Shown here: positions 1 to 5,110 of the stretch, one piece after another
Layout of the letters: each line of letters opens with the position of its first letter
Position numbering within the stretch: the first letter of the stretch is position 1
NCBI GenBank assembly: GCA_002862265.1
Contig: PKCQ01000391.1
Coordinates: forward strand, 1 to 5,788
Origin: Planctomycetaceae bacterium
GTDB taxonomy: Bacteria > Planctomycetota > Planctomycetia > Pirellulales > Pirellulaceae
Direction of reading: 5' to 3'
DNA length: 5,788 nt
Notes under the pieces: generated by a model
The model's input: the letters and a program-made list of their open reading frames with translations, nothing else
The model's database searches: none
Told to the model about the DNA's origin: nothing
Made by a program: the position numbers and the translations under genes

Positions 1-53
1 AACTCAAAATCGACAAACCAAACCGCCTGGAAATCAGACAGCTTGGAACGCAT
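1..53 (-). CDS. N-terminal stub of a possible element-borne family A DNA polymerase (exonuclease domain), runs off left edge
   Basis: An ATG at 53-51 overlaps the TGA of the upstream gene (TGATG), and a purine-rich GGGGTGAAG sits at 66-58, four bases before it, so translational coupling is likely. Only 17 codons are visible: MRSKLSDFQAVWFVDFE, then TT starting a Phe or Leu codon. From memory, 'DFQA-W-VDFE(F)' is how DNA polymerase I-like proteins of planctomycete and proteobacterial mobile elements begin. In them the D-x-E is exonuclease motif I of the DEDD 3'-5' exonuclease fold. In those elements the gene usually follows a homologue of the 201-residue protein found here at 53-658, which supports the call. 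The evidence is a short peptide plus context, so the product name is an inference; that a coding sequence starts here is more certain than what it makes. Confidence 0.5.
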   Translation of the reverse strand, partial: MRSKLSDFQAVWFVDFE

Positions 54-658
54 CAGACTTCACCCCGCAATCGCTTCAGAACTGGGTGGTCTTCAGAGTC
101 AATGAACCGGCCCTTGAAGGAAAGCCGCAATAGCTCACCCATTGGAGGCATTTCAGACCAATCAGGCTTCGGTAAATTGCCTTGAGCCAGATTGGGTACG
201 TACATGCCGGCACTCATGTCGGCGACGACTTTCACCCATTGGTCTTCAGCAATGCTAGCGGCTTCGATGGCGGTTTCATGCCATCGGTTTGGTCGCCCCT
301 CTTCGTCAGGAAGTGTTAATGGCCACAAAAAGGGCACGGGAGTATTCCGCGACTGACAGACGACCAGGAGAGTCTTAGTGACATCCCCGGCCAACAAGTC
401 CCAGACTACCGGTGAAACCATGTGGACTTCCCGAGACTCCTTATCAACGAAACATCCCGTATCAAATTGGTTTTCTGGGCCAGTTCTTACTCGGATGAAC
501 TCTTGCTTGTGTGGCTTTCGACAAGCAACATTGGTCAAGACAGGCTTCACTTTGGCAATCCTGGCGAAGTTCTGAGATAACCGAAGCTTGGACAACTCCT
601 CGGGATCAAACGGGTCTGCACTTTTGATTTCGGCCTGTTTCGTGGTATCTTTATCCAC
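53..658 (-). CDS. Conserved element protein of unknown function (201 aa)
   Basis: The gene starts with GTG at 658-656, with AAAGG (671-667) eight bases upstream. The product is soluble, with no signal peptide or membrane segment. After a charged N-terminus, a 'DPFDPEELSKLRLSQNFA' stretch (about residues 16-33) leads into a mixed region with 'RKPHKQEFIRV' (about 48-58). A hydrophobic 'FLWPLTLP' follows near residue 110, then 'WVKVVADMSAG' near 141, and it ends in 'RFIDSEDHPVLKRLRG'. I recognise this pattern as a conserved hypothetical family found next to polymerase-like genes in bacterial mobile elements; its function is not known to me. Its stop overlaps the next start, so the two are probably cotranslated, which would fit a replication-linked role, but this is inference. 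The last 112 bases of the preceding ORF overlap its start, which is unusual. Confidence 0.85.
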   Translation of the reverse strand: MDKDTTKQAEIKSADPFDPEELSKLRLSQNFARIAKVKPVLTNVACRKPHKQEFIRVRTGPENQFDTGCFVDKESREVHMVSPVVWDLLAGDVTKTLLVVCQSRNTPVPFLWPLTLPDEEGRPNRWHETAIEAASIAEDQWVKVVADMSAGMYVPNLAQGNLPKPDWSEMPPMGELLRLSFKGRFIDSEDHPVLKRLRGEV

Positions 659-909
659 TGTGAAAGCCTTTCAGGGCCGGATGCTCTTGCACAGCATGCC
701 GGCCCTTTTTCGTATTTCGAATACATGAACTCAAAATACATCTGTCCATCTTCATCAGTTGGCACAGACTCAACGCTCCTTGCCGGCCTGCGTAATGCAG
801 CTTTTAAGCAAGGTTCACAAACAAGGTCGCGACCGCCAACAACTTGTATTTGCTTCAAGTTTATGTTCTTTGGCGGTAACTCATCACACCAATCACATCG
901 CAATTGCAT
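547..909 (-). CDS. Small protein with CxxC-x22-CxxC zinc-binding-like motif; C-terminal part doubtful
   Basis: ATG at 909-907 is preceded at six bases by AAAGGTGG (923-916), a strong ribosome site that overlaps the stop of the HTH gene, so the start is well supported. The N-terminus carries C5-D-W-C8 and C31-E-P-C34, spacing typical of a zinc ribbon or treble clef. An acidic and aromatic patch, EDGQMYFEFMYSKYEKG, follows around residues 53-69. The open frame gives 120 residues, but from about residue 68 it reads through a GC-rich hairpin and then 112 bases into the next gene in another frame. That tail is low-complexity, Arg/Pro/Ser-rich and looks like translated non-coding sequence. The ancestral protein probably ended near residue 70-85 and lost its stop, or a frameshift is present. 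No specific function can be named. Confidence 0.6.
   Translation of the reverse strand: MQLRCDWCDELPPKNINLKQIQVVGGRDLVCEPCLKAALRRPARSVESVPTDEDGQMYFEFMYSKYEKGPACCARASGPERLSQWIKIPRNRPKSKVQTRLIPRSCPSFGYLRTSPGLPK
673..710 (+). terminator. Intrinsic terminator facing right (no rightward gene before it)
   Basis: AGGGCCGGATGC (673-684) pairs with GCATGCCGGCCCT (694-706) as a 12 bp stem with one bulged G at 698 and a 9-base loop, followed by five T residues (706-710). Read on the plus strand this is a textbook Rho-independent terminator, yet every gene here is on the minus strand. It could stop antisense transcription. Read on the minus strand, the same hairpin has A residues before it and no T-run after it, and it lies immediately before the AAAGG ribosome site of the 201-aa gene, where it could affect coupling. 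Confidence 0.55.
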
Positions 910-921
910 AAGTAGCCACCT

Positions 922-1179
922 TTAATTGAAGTAATCTTTAGCTAAGGACGCCTTGGATCTTCGGCGTCGGCTCTCTAACTTCGGTAGCTGCTTAGCTCTC
1001 GTGGCAGCCAAAAAGAGTCCGAGATCGCTGCCTAGAATTCGCCAGCGTGGGCGCCTCACACCCTTTCCGATTTTCGAGGCGTTTGGGCGGCCCTTGTGAA
1101 TGAGAGTAAGGACCGTTTCTTCTGTCACCTGCAAGAATTCGCTAGCCTGCGACACGGTGTACATTCGCTCTTGGAGCAC
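922..1179 (-). CDS. Excisionase-like helix-turn-helix DNA-binding protein (85 aa)
   Basis: This is a small basic protein with one MerR/Xis-type winged helix-turn-helix (HTH_17 class). 'YTVSQASEFLQVTEETVLTL' (residues 7-26) matches the usual 'YTVEEAA.LLGVS..TV' helix-turn-helix. 'HKGRPNASKIGKG' is the recognition and turn segment, and 'RPRWRILGSDLGLFLA' is the wing and final helix seen in planctomycete members. The C-terminus is strongly basic (ESRRRRSKAS). In integrative elements such proteins act as recombination directionality factors that bend att DNA and favour excision, or as small repressors. Location in the recombinase cluster supports the excisionase reading but does not prove it. The GTG start at 1179 is chosen because GGAGGAG (1191-1185) lies five bases before it; the ATG at 1164 has no such site. 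The 134-base gap upstream with phased repeats may carry its own promoter or operators. Confidence 0.75.
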   Translation of the reverse strand: MLQERMYTVSQASEFLQVTEETVLTLIHKGRPNASKIGKGVRRPRWRILGSDLGLFLAATRAKQLPKLESRRRRSKASLAKDYFN

Positions 1180-1184
1180 TTGAT

Positions 1185-1191
1185 CTCCTCC
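1185..1191 (-). promoter_or_regulatory. Strong ribosome binding site that sets the GTG start of the HTH gene
   Basis: On the minus strand GGAGGAG is followed by ATCAA and then GTG at 1179. This is the best Shine-Dalgarno match in the element and decides in favour of the GTG over the ATG five codons downstream. Confidence 0.7.
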
Positions 1192-1259
1192 GTTGAAAAT
1201 GAGTGAAACAACGGAAGCAATCCTACGAAGAACTATAGAAATTCAATACTTCAAAGGCA

Positions 1260-1323
1260 TTCAGTACGGCAAATCGTTAATTCTTGGCGGTTTCAGTACG
1301 GGTCAGTATGAAATTAAGTACGG
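1260..1323. repeat. Three phased direct repeats of AGTACGG before the HTH gene
   Basis: AGTACGG occurs at 1263-1269, 1295-1301 and 1317-1323. The first two are extended to TTCAGTACGG (1260-1269 and 1292-1301). A near-match, TCAGTATG, lies at 1303-1310. Spacings are 32 and 22 bases, close to three and two helical turns, so copies would face the same side of the DNA. The third copy overlaps the last codons of the upstream gene. Such iterated sites are typical of excisionase or recombinase arm sites, or of operators for a small HTH protein; the gene directly downstream encodes one. No clear -35/-10 pair was found in the gap. Confidence 0.45.
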
Positions 1324-1886
1324 CCTCTCTGCTTCTTTCTTGCCTGCTGTTTCCGGTTTTCAAGGCTCCGCTTAATGCTGTTGATAGCTGCCTCTTTTGC
1401 TGACTTGCAGCCCTTCGGCCAGTCAACCGGGTTCTGGTAATTGTAAAGGAGCTCAGCTTGTTCCGTGGCTGTCTTTTCGTTCTCAAAGATCCAAGCAGCC
1501 TCCTCTCTGACTGTCCTATACTCTGGTTTCATTGGCCTGATCACTGCTAAAAAAGCCTCTAACTTCGCATGGGAATTAACCAGCCGTGTAATCCCCTCGC
1601 CCTGCCCCTCGTCGAGGCTCAGGGTCTTGATCGACTGGGCTTCGCATAGATCTACCAAGGCGTTGAACTCACAGAGCGTATCTGCTATCGGGTAAGTTAG
1701 CCGTTTATCAATCACAGTCTCTCGCTCCAAAAGCATTGAAAGACCAACCAGCGCCATCCCAATATTTTCGCACTCATCGACGGTAACCTCTCGCGCCTCT
1801 TTACTGTTTAAGCGGTCTACCCATCGCTGTAGGGCGTTTACGTAGTCGCCTTTTAGTTGCTGCACCTCGTCCTGGCTCATGGTCAT
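1314..1886 (-). CDS. Unrecognised helical, charge-rich protein of the recombinase operon (190 aa)
   Basis: The ATG at 1886-1884 overlaps the TGA of the recombinase as ATGA, with a G-rich GGGGGTG shortly upstream, so this start is preferred. An in-frame ATG at 1913 would add nine residues inside the recombinase gene, and one at 1880 would remove two. I do not recognise the family. The product is acidic through most of its length, mostly alpha-helical in appearance, with no signal peptide, no membrane segment and no clear catalytic motif. It ends in a basic tail, 'IKRSLENRKQQARKKQRGRT', which could contact nucleic acid. 'EYRTVREEAAWIFENEKTATEQAELL' looks amphipathic and could mediate oligomerisation. 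Its tight coupling to the recombinase suggests a role linked to it, such as an accessory or regulatory factor, but this is context only. Confidence 0.75.
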   Translation of the reverse strand: MTMSQDEVQQLKGDYVNALQRWVDRLNSKEAREVTVDECENIGMALVGLSMLLERETVIDKRLTYPIADTLCEFNALVDLCEAQSIKTLSLDEGQGEGITRLVNSHAKLEAFLAVIRPMKPEYRTVREEAAWIFENEKTATEQAELLYNYQNPVDWPKGCKSAKEAAINSIKRSLENRKQQARKKQRGRT

Positions 1887-3054
1887 GACGCACCCCCAAT
1901 CGGCCCTAACCATTCGCGAACGTGGTTCACTACCGCTCGTAGACGGTCATCTGAGATGTTCTGTCGATACCTTGCCGCCATGTTGCTCTCACTAGGCGTG
2001 TGGCCCATGATCAGATCGACGGCGGGTTGGTCGATAGCTTCACCGGCTATTGTCTCGAACGTCCTCCTGAAGTCGTAGAAAGTTCTGGCGGTTTCGAGGT
2101 TGCTATCACGCTTCGCCCTTCGCTTGGTAGCCTCAAAGTCACCCGTGACTCGATAGCCGTTCTTGCGCTCACTGATATAGTTCTTCCCGCGTTGGGAAAT
2201 GAAGATTAGCGACTCTTCTCCCTTGGTCGTGGCGTGGTCAATGCATTTCTGAAGCGCCTTAGCTGTCTCCGGCCAAAGTGGAAGGCGACGAGGTACGGCG
2301 CTTTTGACTCTTGCCCAGGAAAGCCAACCATCCTTGATCGCGGATCGAGGCAATGCGGCGCACTCTTCGTTTCCGAAACCGCCTTGGAGCCCCAACAACA
2401 TCATGGCTCTCATATTGAGGTTGGCAGCGTCTAAGAGCATGTGGAACTCTTCCGGCGTGAAGGTTTGGTCCCCCTTGGCGTTCCGAAGCTTGCGAAACTC
2501 AGCAGCCTTAGCTTTCGAAACGTCCGTCCAAAGTTGGGTGGGTCGTCTAGGACTCGATCTTCGTAGGCAGTGGTGAACACGCTGCGAATTTGTGTGATTC
2601 GCTTGGCTTGACCATTTGCGTTGAACTTCCTCGCCAAAGCTCTCCGCATAACCTCGAAACGCTGCGGCCCGCAAAGCTTCGCCGGCAAAGTCTTTCCTAC
2701 GGTCGCTAGAAGCAATTCGCAAGTGGCGTGGTATTCGTCGAACGTAGACTTTTGCAGTTCCCCCGCTTCGTACAAAGTCTCCTTGCCGCTGAGCCAGTGA
2801 TTGCAAAGATCCTTCACCGTTAGAGTTGTACGCCCTGTACAACTTTCATCGAGGGGGTCGTAGGCTGGCGGCTCTTGCCCTTGGTCGATGAAATGTTTGT
2901 CGTGGCGCCACTTCTCTTTTGAGAATGCAGCATCGGGGTCATCATCGCACCGATAAAAATAGTAGAAACGGCCCTGATATTTCTTATACCAAAGACCTCT
3001 TGCGTGCCGACCTAGCTCCAAGCGCTTACGTTCTGTAGACTTAGGCGCGTGCAT
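1883..3054 (-). CDS. Tyrosine recombinase/integrase, read in two frames joined by a -1 shift (390 aa if joined)
   Basis: The likely role is site-specific insertion and excision of this element. The N-terminal frame runs from ATG 3054 to a stop at 2431. The catalytic half lies one frame back and ends at 1883. Joining them at codons CGA AAG (2517-2512) gives 390 residues. Residues 1-75 form a basic and aromatic N-terminal arm-binding region, 78-180 the helical core-binding domain, and about 195-390 the catalytic domain. Visible active-site residues in joined numbering are Lys251, Arg330 (FYDFRRTF box), His352 (MGH) and the nucleophile Tyr363 (ARYRQ). The first catalytic Arg position, in 'GGFGNEECAAL', is Gly228/Asn229; I recall 'GFGN' as usual in planctomycete relatives. 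The first His of HxxR is Tyr327. No other stop or shift breaks either half. The frame change is either a one-base loss (or sequencing error) in the T-run at 2518-2520, or programmed frameshifting. Confidence 0.85.
2512..2517 (-). promoter_or_regulatory. Candidate -1 frameshift site CGA AAG in the recombinase gene
   Basis: In the upstream frame the codons at 2517-2512 are CGA (Arg180) and AAG (Lys181). If tRNA-Lys slips back one base onto AAA, reading continues exactly in the catalytic frame (K-A-K-A-A-E-F). Without slippage, 26 out-of-frame residues follow before the stop at 2431. CGA AAG is a known -1 site in Bacillus subtilis cdd and in insertion sequence IS1222. The upstream GGACGG is only a weak Shine-Dalgarno stimulator and no strong downstream stem was seen, so a simple base deletion remains equally possible. 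Confidence 0.35.
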
Positions 3055-3060
3055 CTCCTT
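3055..3060 (-). promoter_or_regulatory. Ribosome site abutting the recombinase start codon
   Basis: AAGGAG (3060-3055) touches the ATG at 3054 with no spacer, which is too close for efficient initiation. No other ATG/GTG follows within the first ten codons. The arrangement may keep recombinase translation low, or initiation may rely on another mechanism. Confidence 0.4.
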
Positions 3061-3090
3061 CGTTTTGCGTAATAGGATGAGATGTGCATG

Positions 3091-3119
3091 GCTGACGAGT
3101 ATTAGCGGTACTCGTTAGC
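3091..3119. repeat. 11-bp inverted repeat with 7-base centre upstream of the recombinase
   Basis: GCTGACGAGTA (3091-3101) and TACTCGTTAGC (3109-3119) match as an inverted repeat at 10 of 11 positions around TTAGCGG (3102-3108). The perfect inner part is ACGAGTA/TACTCGT. It lies 37 bases before the recombinase start. The geometry suits either an operator or a pair of core sites around a tyrosine-recombinase overlap region. Confidence 0.5.
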
Positions 3120-3134
3120 CTTGATCAACCCAAA

Positions 3135-3157
3135 GCTGTACGGCATGGTTGTACAGC
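3135..3157. repeat. 7-bp perfect inverted repeat near the tRNA
   Basis: GCTGTAC (3135-3141) and GTACAGC (3151-3157) flank a 9-base centre. The left arm and centre contain GTACGG (3139-3144), also the core of the direct repeats at 1263-1323, which hints that one protein might bind both places. Operator or recombination site; the sequence does not decide. Confidence 0.45.
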
Positions 3158-3180
3158 ATCAAGTAGGGAAGAGTTTCGAA

Positions 3181-3208
3181 AACAAAAAACCCTTGTTTTT
3201 CTAGGGTT
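3181..3208 (-). terminator. Terminator-like hairpin facing the recombinase gene
   Basis: On the minus strand AACCCT (3208-3203) pairs with AGGGTT (3193-3188) around a 9-base A-rich loop and is followed by TTTTGTT. The stem is short (6 bp, three G-C pairs), so strength is modest. It would shield the recombinase from leftward transcription entering from the host side. It directly abuts the tRNA 5' end, so it may equally be part of the element boundary. Confidence 0.4.
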
Positions 3209-3293
3209 GGACGGTTGGCAGAGTGGTCGATTGCGGTGGTCTTGAAAACCATTGAACTGAGAGGTTCCGGGGGTTCGAATCCCTCACCGTCCG
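3209..3293 (+). tRNA. tRNA-Ser (anticodon UGA)
   Basis: All parts fold by eye. The acceptor stem is GGACGGT (3209-3215) with ACCGTCC (3286-3292), and the discriminator base is G3293. The anticodon stem GTGGT/ACCAT (3236-3240, 3248-3252) closes loop CTTGAAA with anticodon TGA at 3243-3245. The long variable arm has stem GAAC/GTTC (3254-3257, 3264-3267), as expected for class II serine tRNA. The T-arm is GGGGG/CCCTC with loop TTCGAAT (3274-3280). CCA is not encoded. It decodes UCA and related serine codons. It is intact, so whatever integrated beside it kept or rebuilt the gene. Confidence 0.97.
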
Positions 3294-3423
3294 TTTCTTT
3301 TCTTTGCTCGGTATCGCTACTTACGGATTACCGGCAGAGTCGATTCCTGAGCTTTCACAATGCAGAAAGCGATGATGAGGTGATTTTCTCGCGCCTTGTT
3401 TTCTCCAGCCCCCGAAATCTGTT

Positions 3424-3430
3424 GGAAAGG
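3424..3430 (+). promoter_or_regulatory. Ribosome binding site that sets the GTG start of upp
   Basis: GGAAAGG is followed by six bases and then GTG at 3437. It supports a 209-residue protein matching the usual family length and rules out longer upstream starts that would run back through the tRNA. Confidence 0.7.
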
Positions 3431-3436
3431 TCCGTT

Positions 3437-4066
3437 GTGGAAGGTGTCTTCGAGGTAAAGCATCCGTTGGTGGATCATCACCTGACCATTCTTCGCGACA
3501 CGACTACTCCACCATCGCTTTTTCGACAGCAGACACATCGCCTCGCGGCCTTGCTAGCTCATGTCGCGACAGAGGATTTGCCTCTGCAGGACAAGCAGAT
3601 CCAAACGCCAATCACGGAGATGACTGGTAGCGAATTGAGCTGCCGGATTGCGATTGTACCGATTCTGAGAGCGGGTCTTGGATTGGTCGATCCGTTGCAA
3701 GATTTACTTCCCGATGCAGAGGTTTGGCATCTCGGGATGTATCGTGACGAGAAGACAGCCAAACCGGTCGAATACTACTGCAAGCTGCCCGAAGGCGGAG
3801 CTTGTGACGTCGGATTTGTGCTAGACCCAATGCTGGCGACAGGCGGGAGTGTTGTCTCAGCAATTGAAGCACTTGAGCGTTGGGGCTGTCCGGATATTCG
3901 AGTTTTGTCAGTGATTGCTTCTCGGCCCGGTGTTGAGCGTTTGCAAGAGGCGTTTCCGAGGGTGAGGATTTTTGTGAGTTCCATTGACCCAGAGCTGAAT
4001 GAGAACAAGTTTATCGTTCCAGGCCTTGGCGACGCTGGCGATCGAATCTTCAACACACTCTGGTGA
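3437..4066 (+). CDS. upp: Uracil phosphoribosyltransferase
   Basis: This cytosolic pyrimidine-salvage enzyme joins uracil and PRPP to give UMP and pyrophosphate. The 209-residue product lines up along its whole length with E. coli Upp (208 aa). 'VFEVKHPLVDHHLTILRD' (from residue 4) is the conserved N-terminus, and 'VPILRAGLGLVDPL' the conserved central strand and loop. 'VLDPMLATGGSV' is the PRPP-binding loop with the Asp and the TGG turn, and 'PGLGDAGDRIFNT' near the C-terminus is the uracil-binding segment. The reading frame is open upstream into the tRNA, but the GTG at 3437 with GGAAAGG six bases before it gives the right length. The gene stands alone 143 bases after tRNA-Ser, and that interval shows no clear promoter. 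aat follows 135 bases later on the same strand; shared transcription is possible but not shown. Confidence 0.96.
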   Translation: MEGVFEVKHPLVDHHLTILRDTTTPPSLFRQQTHRLAALLAHVATEDLPLQDKQIQTPITEMTGSELSCRIAIVPILRAGLGLVDPLQDLLPDAEVWHLGMYRDEKTAKPVEYYCKLPEGGACDVGFVLDPMLATGGSVVSAIEALERWGCPDIRVLSVIASRPGVERLQEAFPRVRIFVSSIDPELNENKFIVPGLGDAGDRIFNTLW

Positions 4067-4201
4067 GGGACCTCGCCCGTGATCGTCGTCGTCGACTCTC
4101 GTTGAGTGGATGAGGCAACGAATCCGCAGCCCCCTTACAGTAGGCACGCGCACGAGCAAGCCGGCGTTCGGACGCAACACTAATCGGATCGTGGACTTGT
4201 T

Positions 4202-4978
4202 TTGGCACAGCAAAAAAATAATCGCCCGGCGTTCTTTCCGTCGCCTGAGCTAGCGGATGAGACGGGGTTTCTTGTTGAGGATGCTCGGATCGATCGCGAG
4301 CGTATTCTAGATGCGTACCAGCATGCGATTTTCCCCTGGCCATATCTTGAGCCAGAATCGCAGTGGATCGTTGGTTGGTATAGCCCCCATCCACGTGCCG
4401 TATTGAAGCTGGATGAACTTCGCGTTCCCAAGCGGCTAATGCGAAAGCTGCGTTCTGGCAAATTCTACTTCAGTTTCAATCAAAGCTTTGAAAGAGTCCT
4501 ATATCATTGTCGGACGGTCGGCGGTCGCCAACAGGAAGCGTGGCTGATGCCAAGGCTCGCAGAAGAACTGCAAGGGCTTCACGAAGAAGGAACTGCTTGC
4601 AGCTTAGAAGTCTACGATGCGACAGATTATTCCGCACAAGAGCTCTGCGGTGGAGTTTACGGGCTCAGCATTGGCCAAGCCTTCTGTGCCGAAAGTATGT
4701 TTTACTTGAACCCGGACGCTTCGAAGGCGGCGATCGTTGCATTGGTCCGCATTCTGCGCGACTCCGACTACCAGCTGCTGGATATTCAAACTCCGTCCAT
4801 GCACATGACTAACCTGGGAGCCACATTGATTTCGCGAGGCGAACTGCACAAAAGTCTTGAACGAAATTGCAGACGCAATGAATTGGCTAAGTGGGAGAGT
4901 CGCGACTTCTTCACGTGGTCAGATCTAGCTTTAGATTGCAGATTGCCAAAGCCTGAGCAGCCCTACTTCATTTGGTGA
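4202..4978 (+). CDS. aat: Leucyl/phenylalanyl-tRNA--protein transferase
   Basis: This cytoplasmic enzyme of the bacterial N-end rule adds Leu or Phe from aminoacyl-tRNA to proteins with N-terminal Lys or Arg, marking them for ClpS/ClpAP. The 258-residue product carries the family hallmarks in order: 'FFPSPELADETGFL' (residues 11-24), 'AYQHAIFPWPY' (38-48), 'WYSPHPRAVL' (59-68), and 'GGVYGLSIGQAFCAESMF' (149-166), equivalent to E. coli GGMYGVAQGTLFCGESMF. 'LLDIQ' keeps the Asp and Gln that match Asp186 and Gln188 of E. coli. The length is slightly above the 234 residues of E. coli because of N- and C-terminal extensions. TTG at 4202 is the only sensible start: an in-frame TAA lies at 4181-4183, and no other start codon occurs before the conserved region. 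A weak GTGGA lies upstream. TTG may keep expression low. Confidence 0.95.
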   Translation: MAQQKNNRPAFFPSPELADETGFLVEDARIDRERILDAYQHAIFPWPYLEPESQWIVGWYSPHPRAVLKLDELRVPKRLMRKLRSGKFYFSFNQSFERVLYHCRTVGGRQQEAWLMPRLAEELQGLHEEGTACSLEVYDATDYSAQELCGGVYGLSIGQAFCAESMFYLNPDASKAAIVALVRILRDSDYQLLDIQTPSMHMTNLGATLISRGELHKSLERNCRRNELAKWESRDFFTWSDLALDCRLPKPEQPYFIW

Positions 4979-5030
4979 CCAACTTCATGCCCTGTCGATC
5001 CTTACCGTGTCAAACACACCAAAAGAGCCG

Positions 5031-5061
5031 CCTACCTTGGGAAACTGGGGAAACAGGTAGG
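5031..5061. repeat. Inverted repeat after aat, possible weak terminator
   Basis: CCTACCT (5031-5037) and AGGTAGG (5055-5061) form a perfect 7-bp stem around a 17-base loop that itself holds a near-tandem GGGAAAC T GGGGAAAC. Only three T residues follow, so it is a poor intrinsic terminator. It lies 52 bases after the aat stop and just before the promoter at 5075. It could end aat transcripts inefficiently or act as an operator. Confidence 0.4.
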
Positions 5062-5074
5062 TTTGATGGTGACT

Positions 5075-5104
5075 TTGACATTCGACCTAACGATATATTA
5101 TAAT
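5075..5104 (+). promoter_or_regulatory. Near-consensus housekeeping sigma promoter
   Basis: TTGACA (5075-5080) and TATAAT (5099-5104) are both perfect hexamers, 18 bases apart, within an AT-rich spacer end. Transcription would start near 5111. No ORF begins close downstream on this strand; the first gene starts at 5370. It is the strongest promoter match in the window. Confidence 0.75.
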
Positions 5105-5110
5105 GAGGCC

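Larger units (their letters stand above)
1..3208. mobile_element. Right-hand end of an integrative element next to tRNA-Ser (left end outside window)
   Basis: A run of tightly packed minus-strand genes (tyrosine recombinase, unknown protein, excisionase-like HTH protein, small Cys-motif protein, conserved unknown, and the start of a possible DNA polymerase) ends 154 bases before an intact tRNA-Ser. To the right lie ordinary housekeeping genes on the opposite strand. A recombinase plus excisionase-like gene beside a tRNA is the classic layout of an integrated element or prophage. No capsid, portal, terminase or conjugation gene is visible, so prophage, ICE or satellite cannot be told apart. 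The exact right boundary is not determined: no second copy of any tRNA segment occurs inside the window, so the left attachment site must lie beyond position 1. The boundary given here is the base before the tRNA and is approximate. Confidence 0.72.

Noticed and set aside
2513..2842. ATG at 2842 as an independent start for the catalytic half of the recombinase
   Set aside because: The first 109 residues in that frame are out-of-frame translation of the N-terminal half, with no family resemblance and no good ribosome site; the catalytic domain begins only after the frame junction.
3215..3436. Open reading frame extending upp upstream to 3215
   Set aside because: It begins inside the tRNA, lacks a ribosome site, and adds 74 residues with no counterpart in Upp proteins. 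The GTG at 3437 has a good site and gives the standard length.
4067..4201. CGT triplet run and small hairpins between upp and aat
   Set aside because: The repeat is only four units and the hairpins are 4 bp without a T-run; nothing regulatory can be supported in this 135-base gap.
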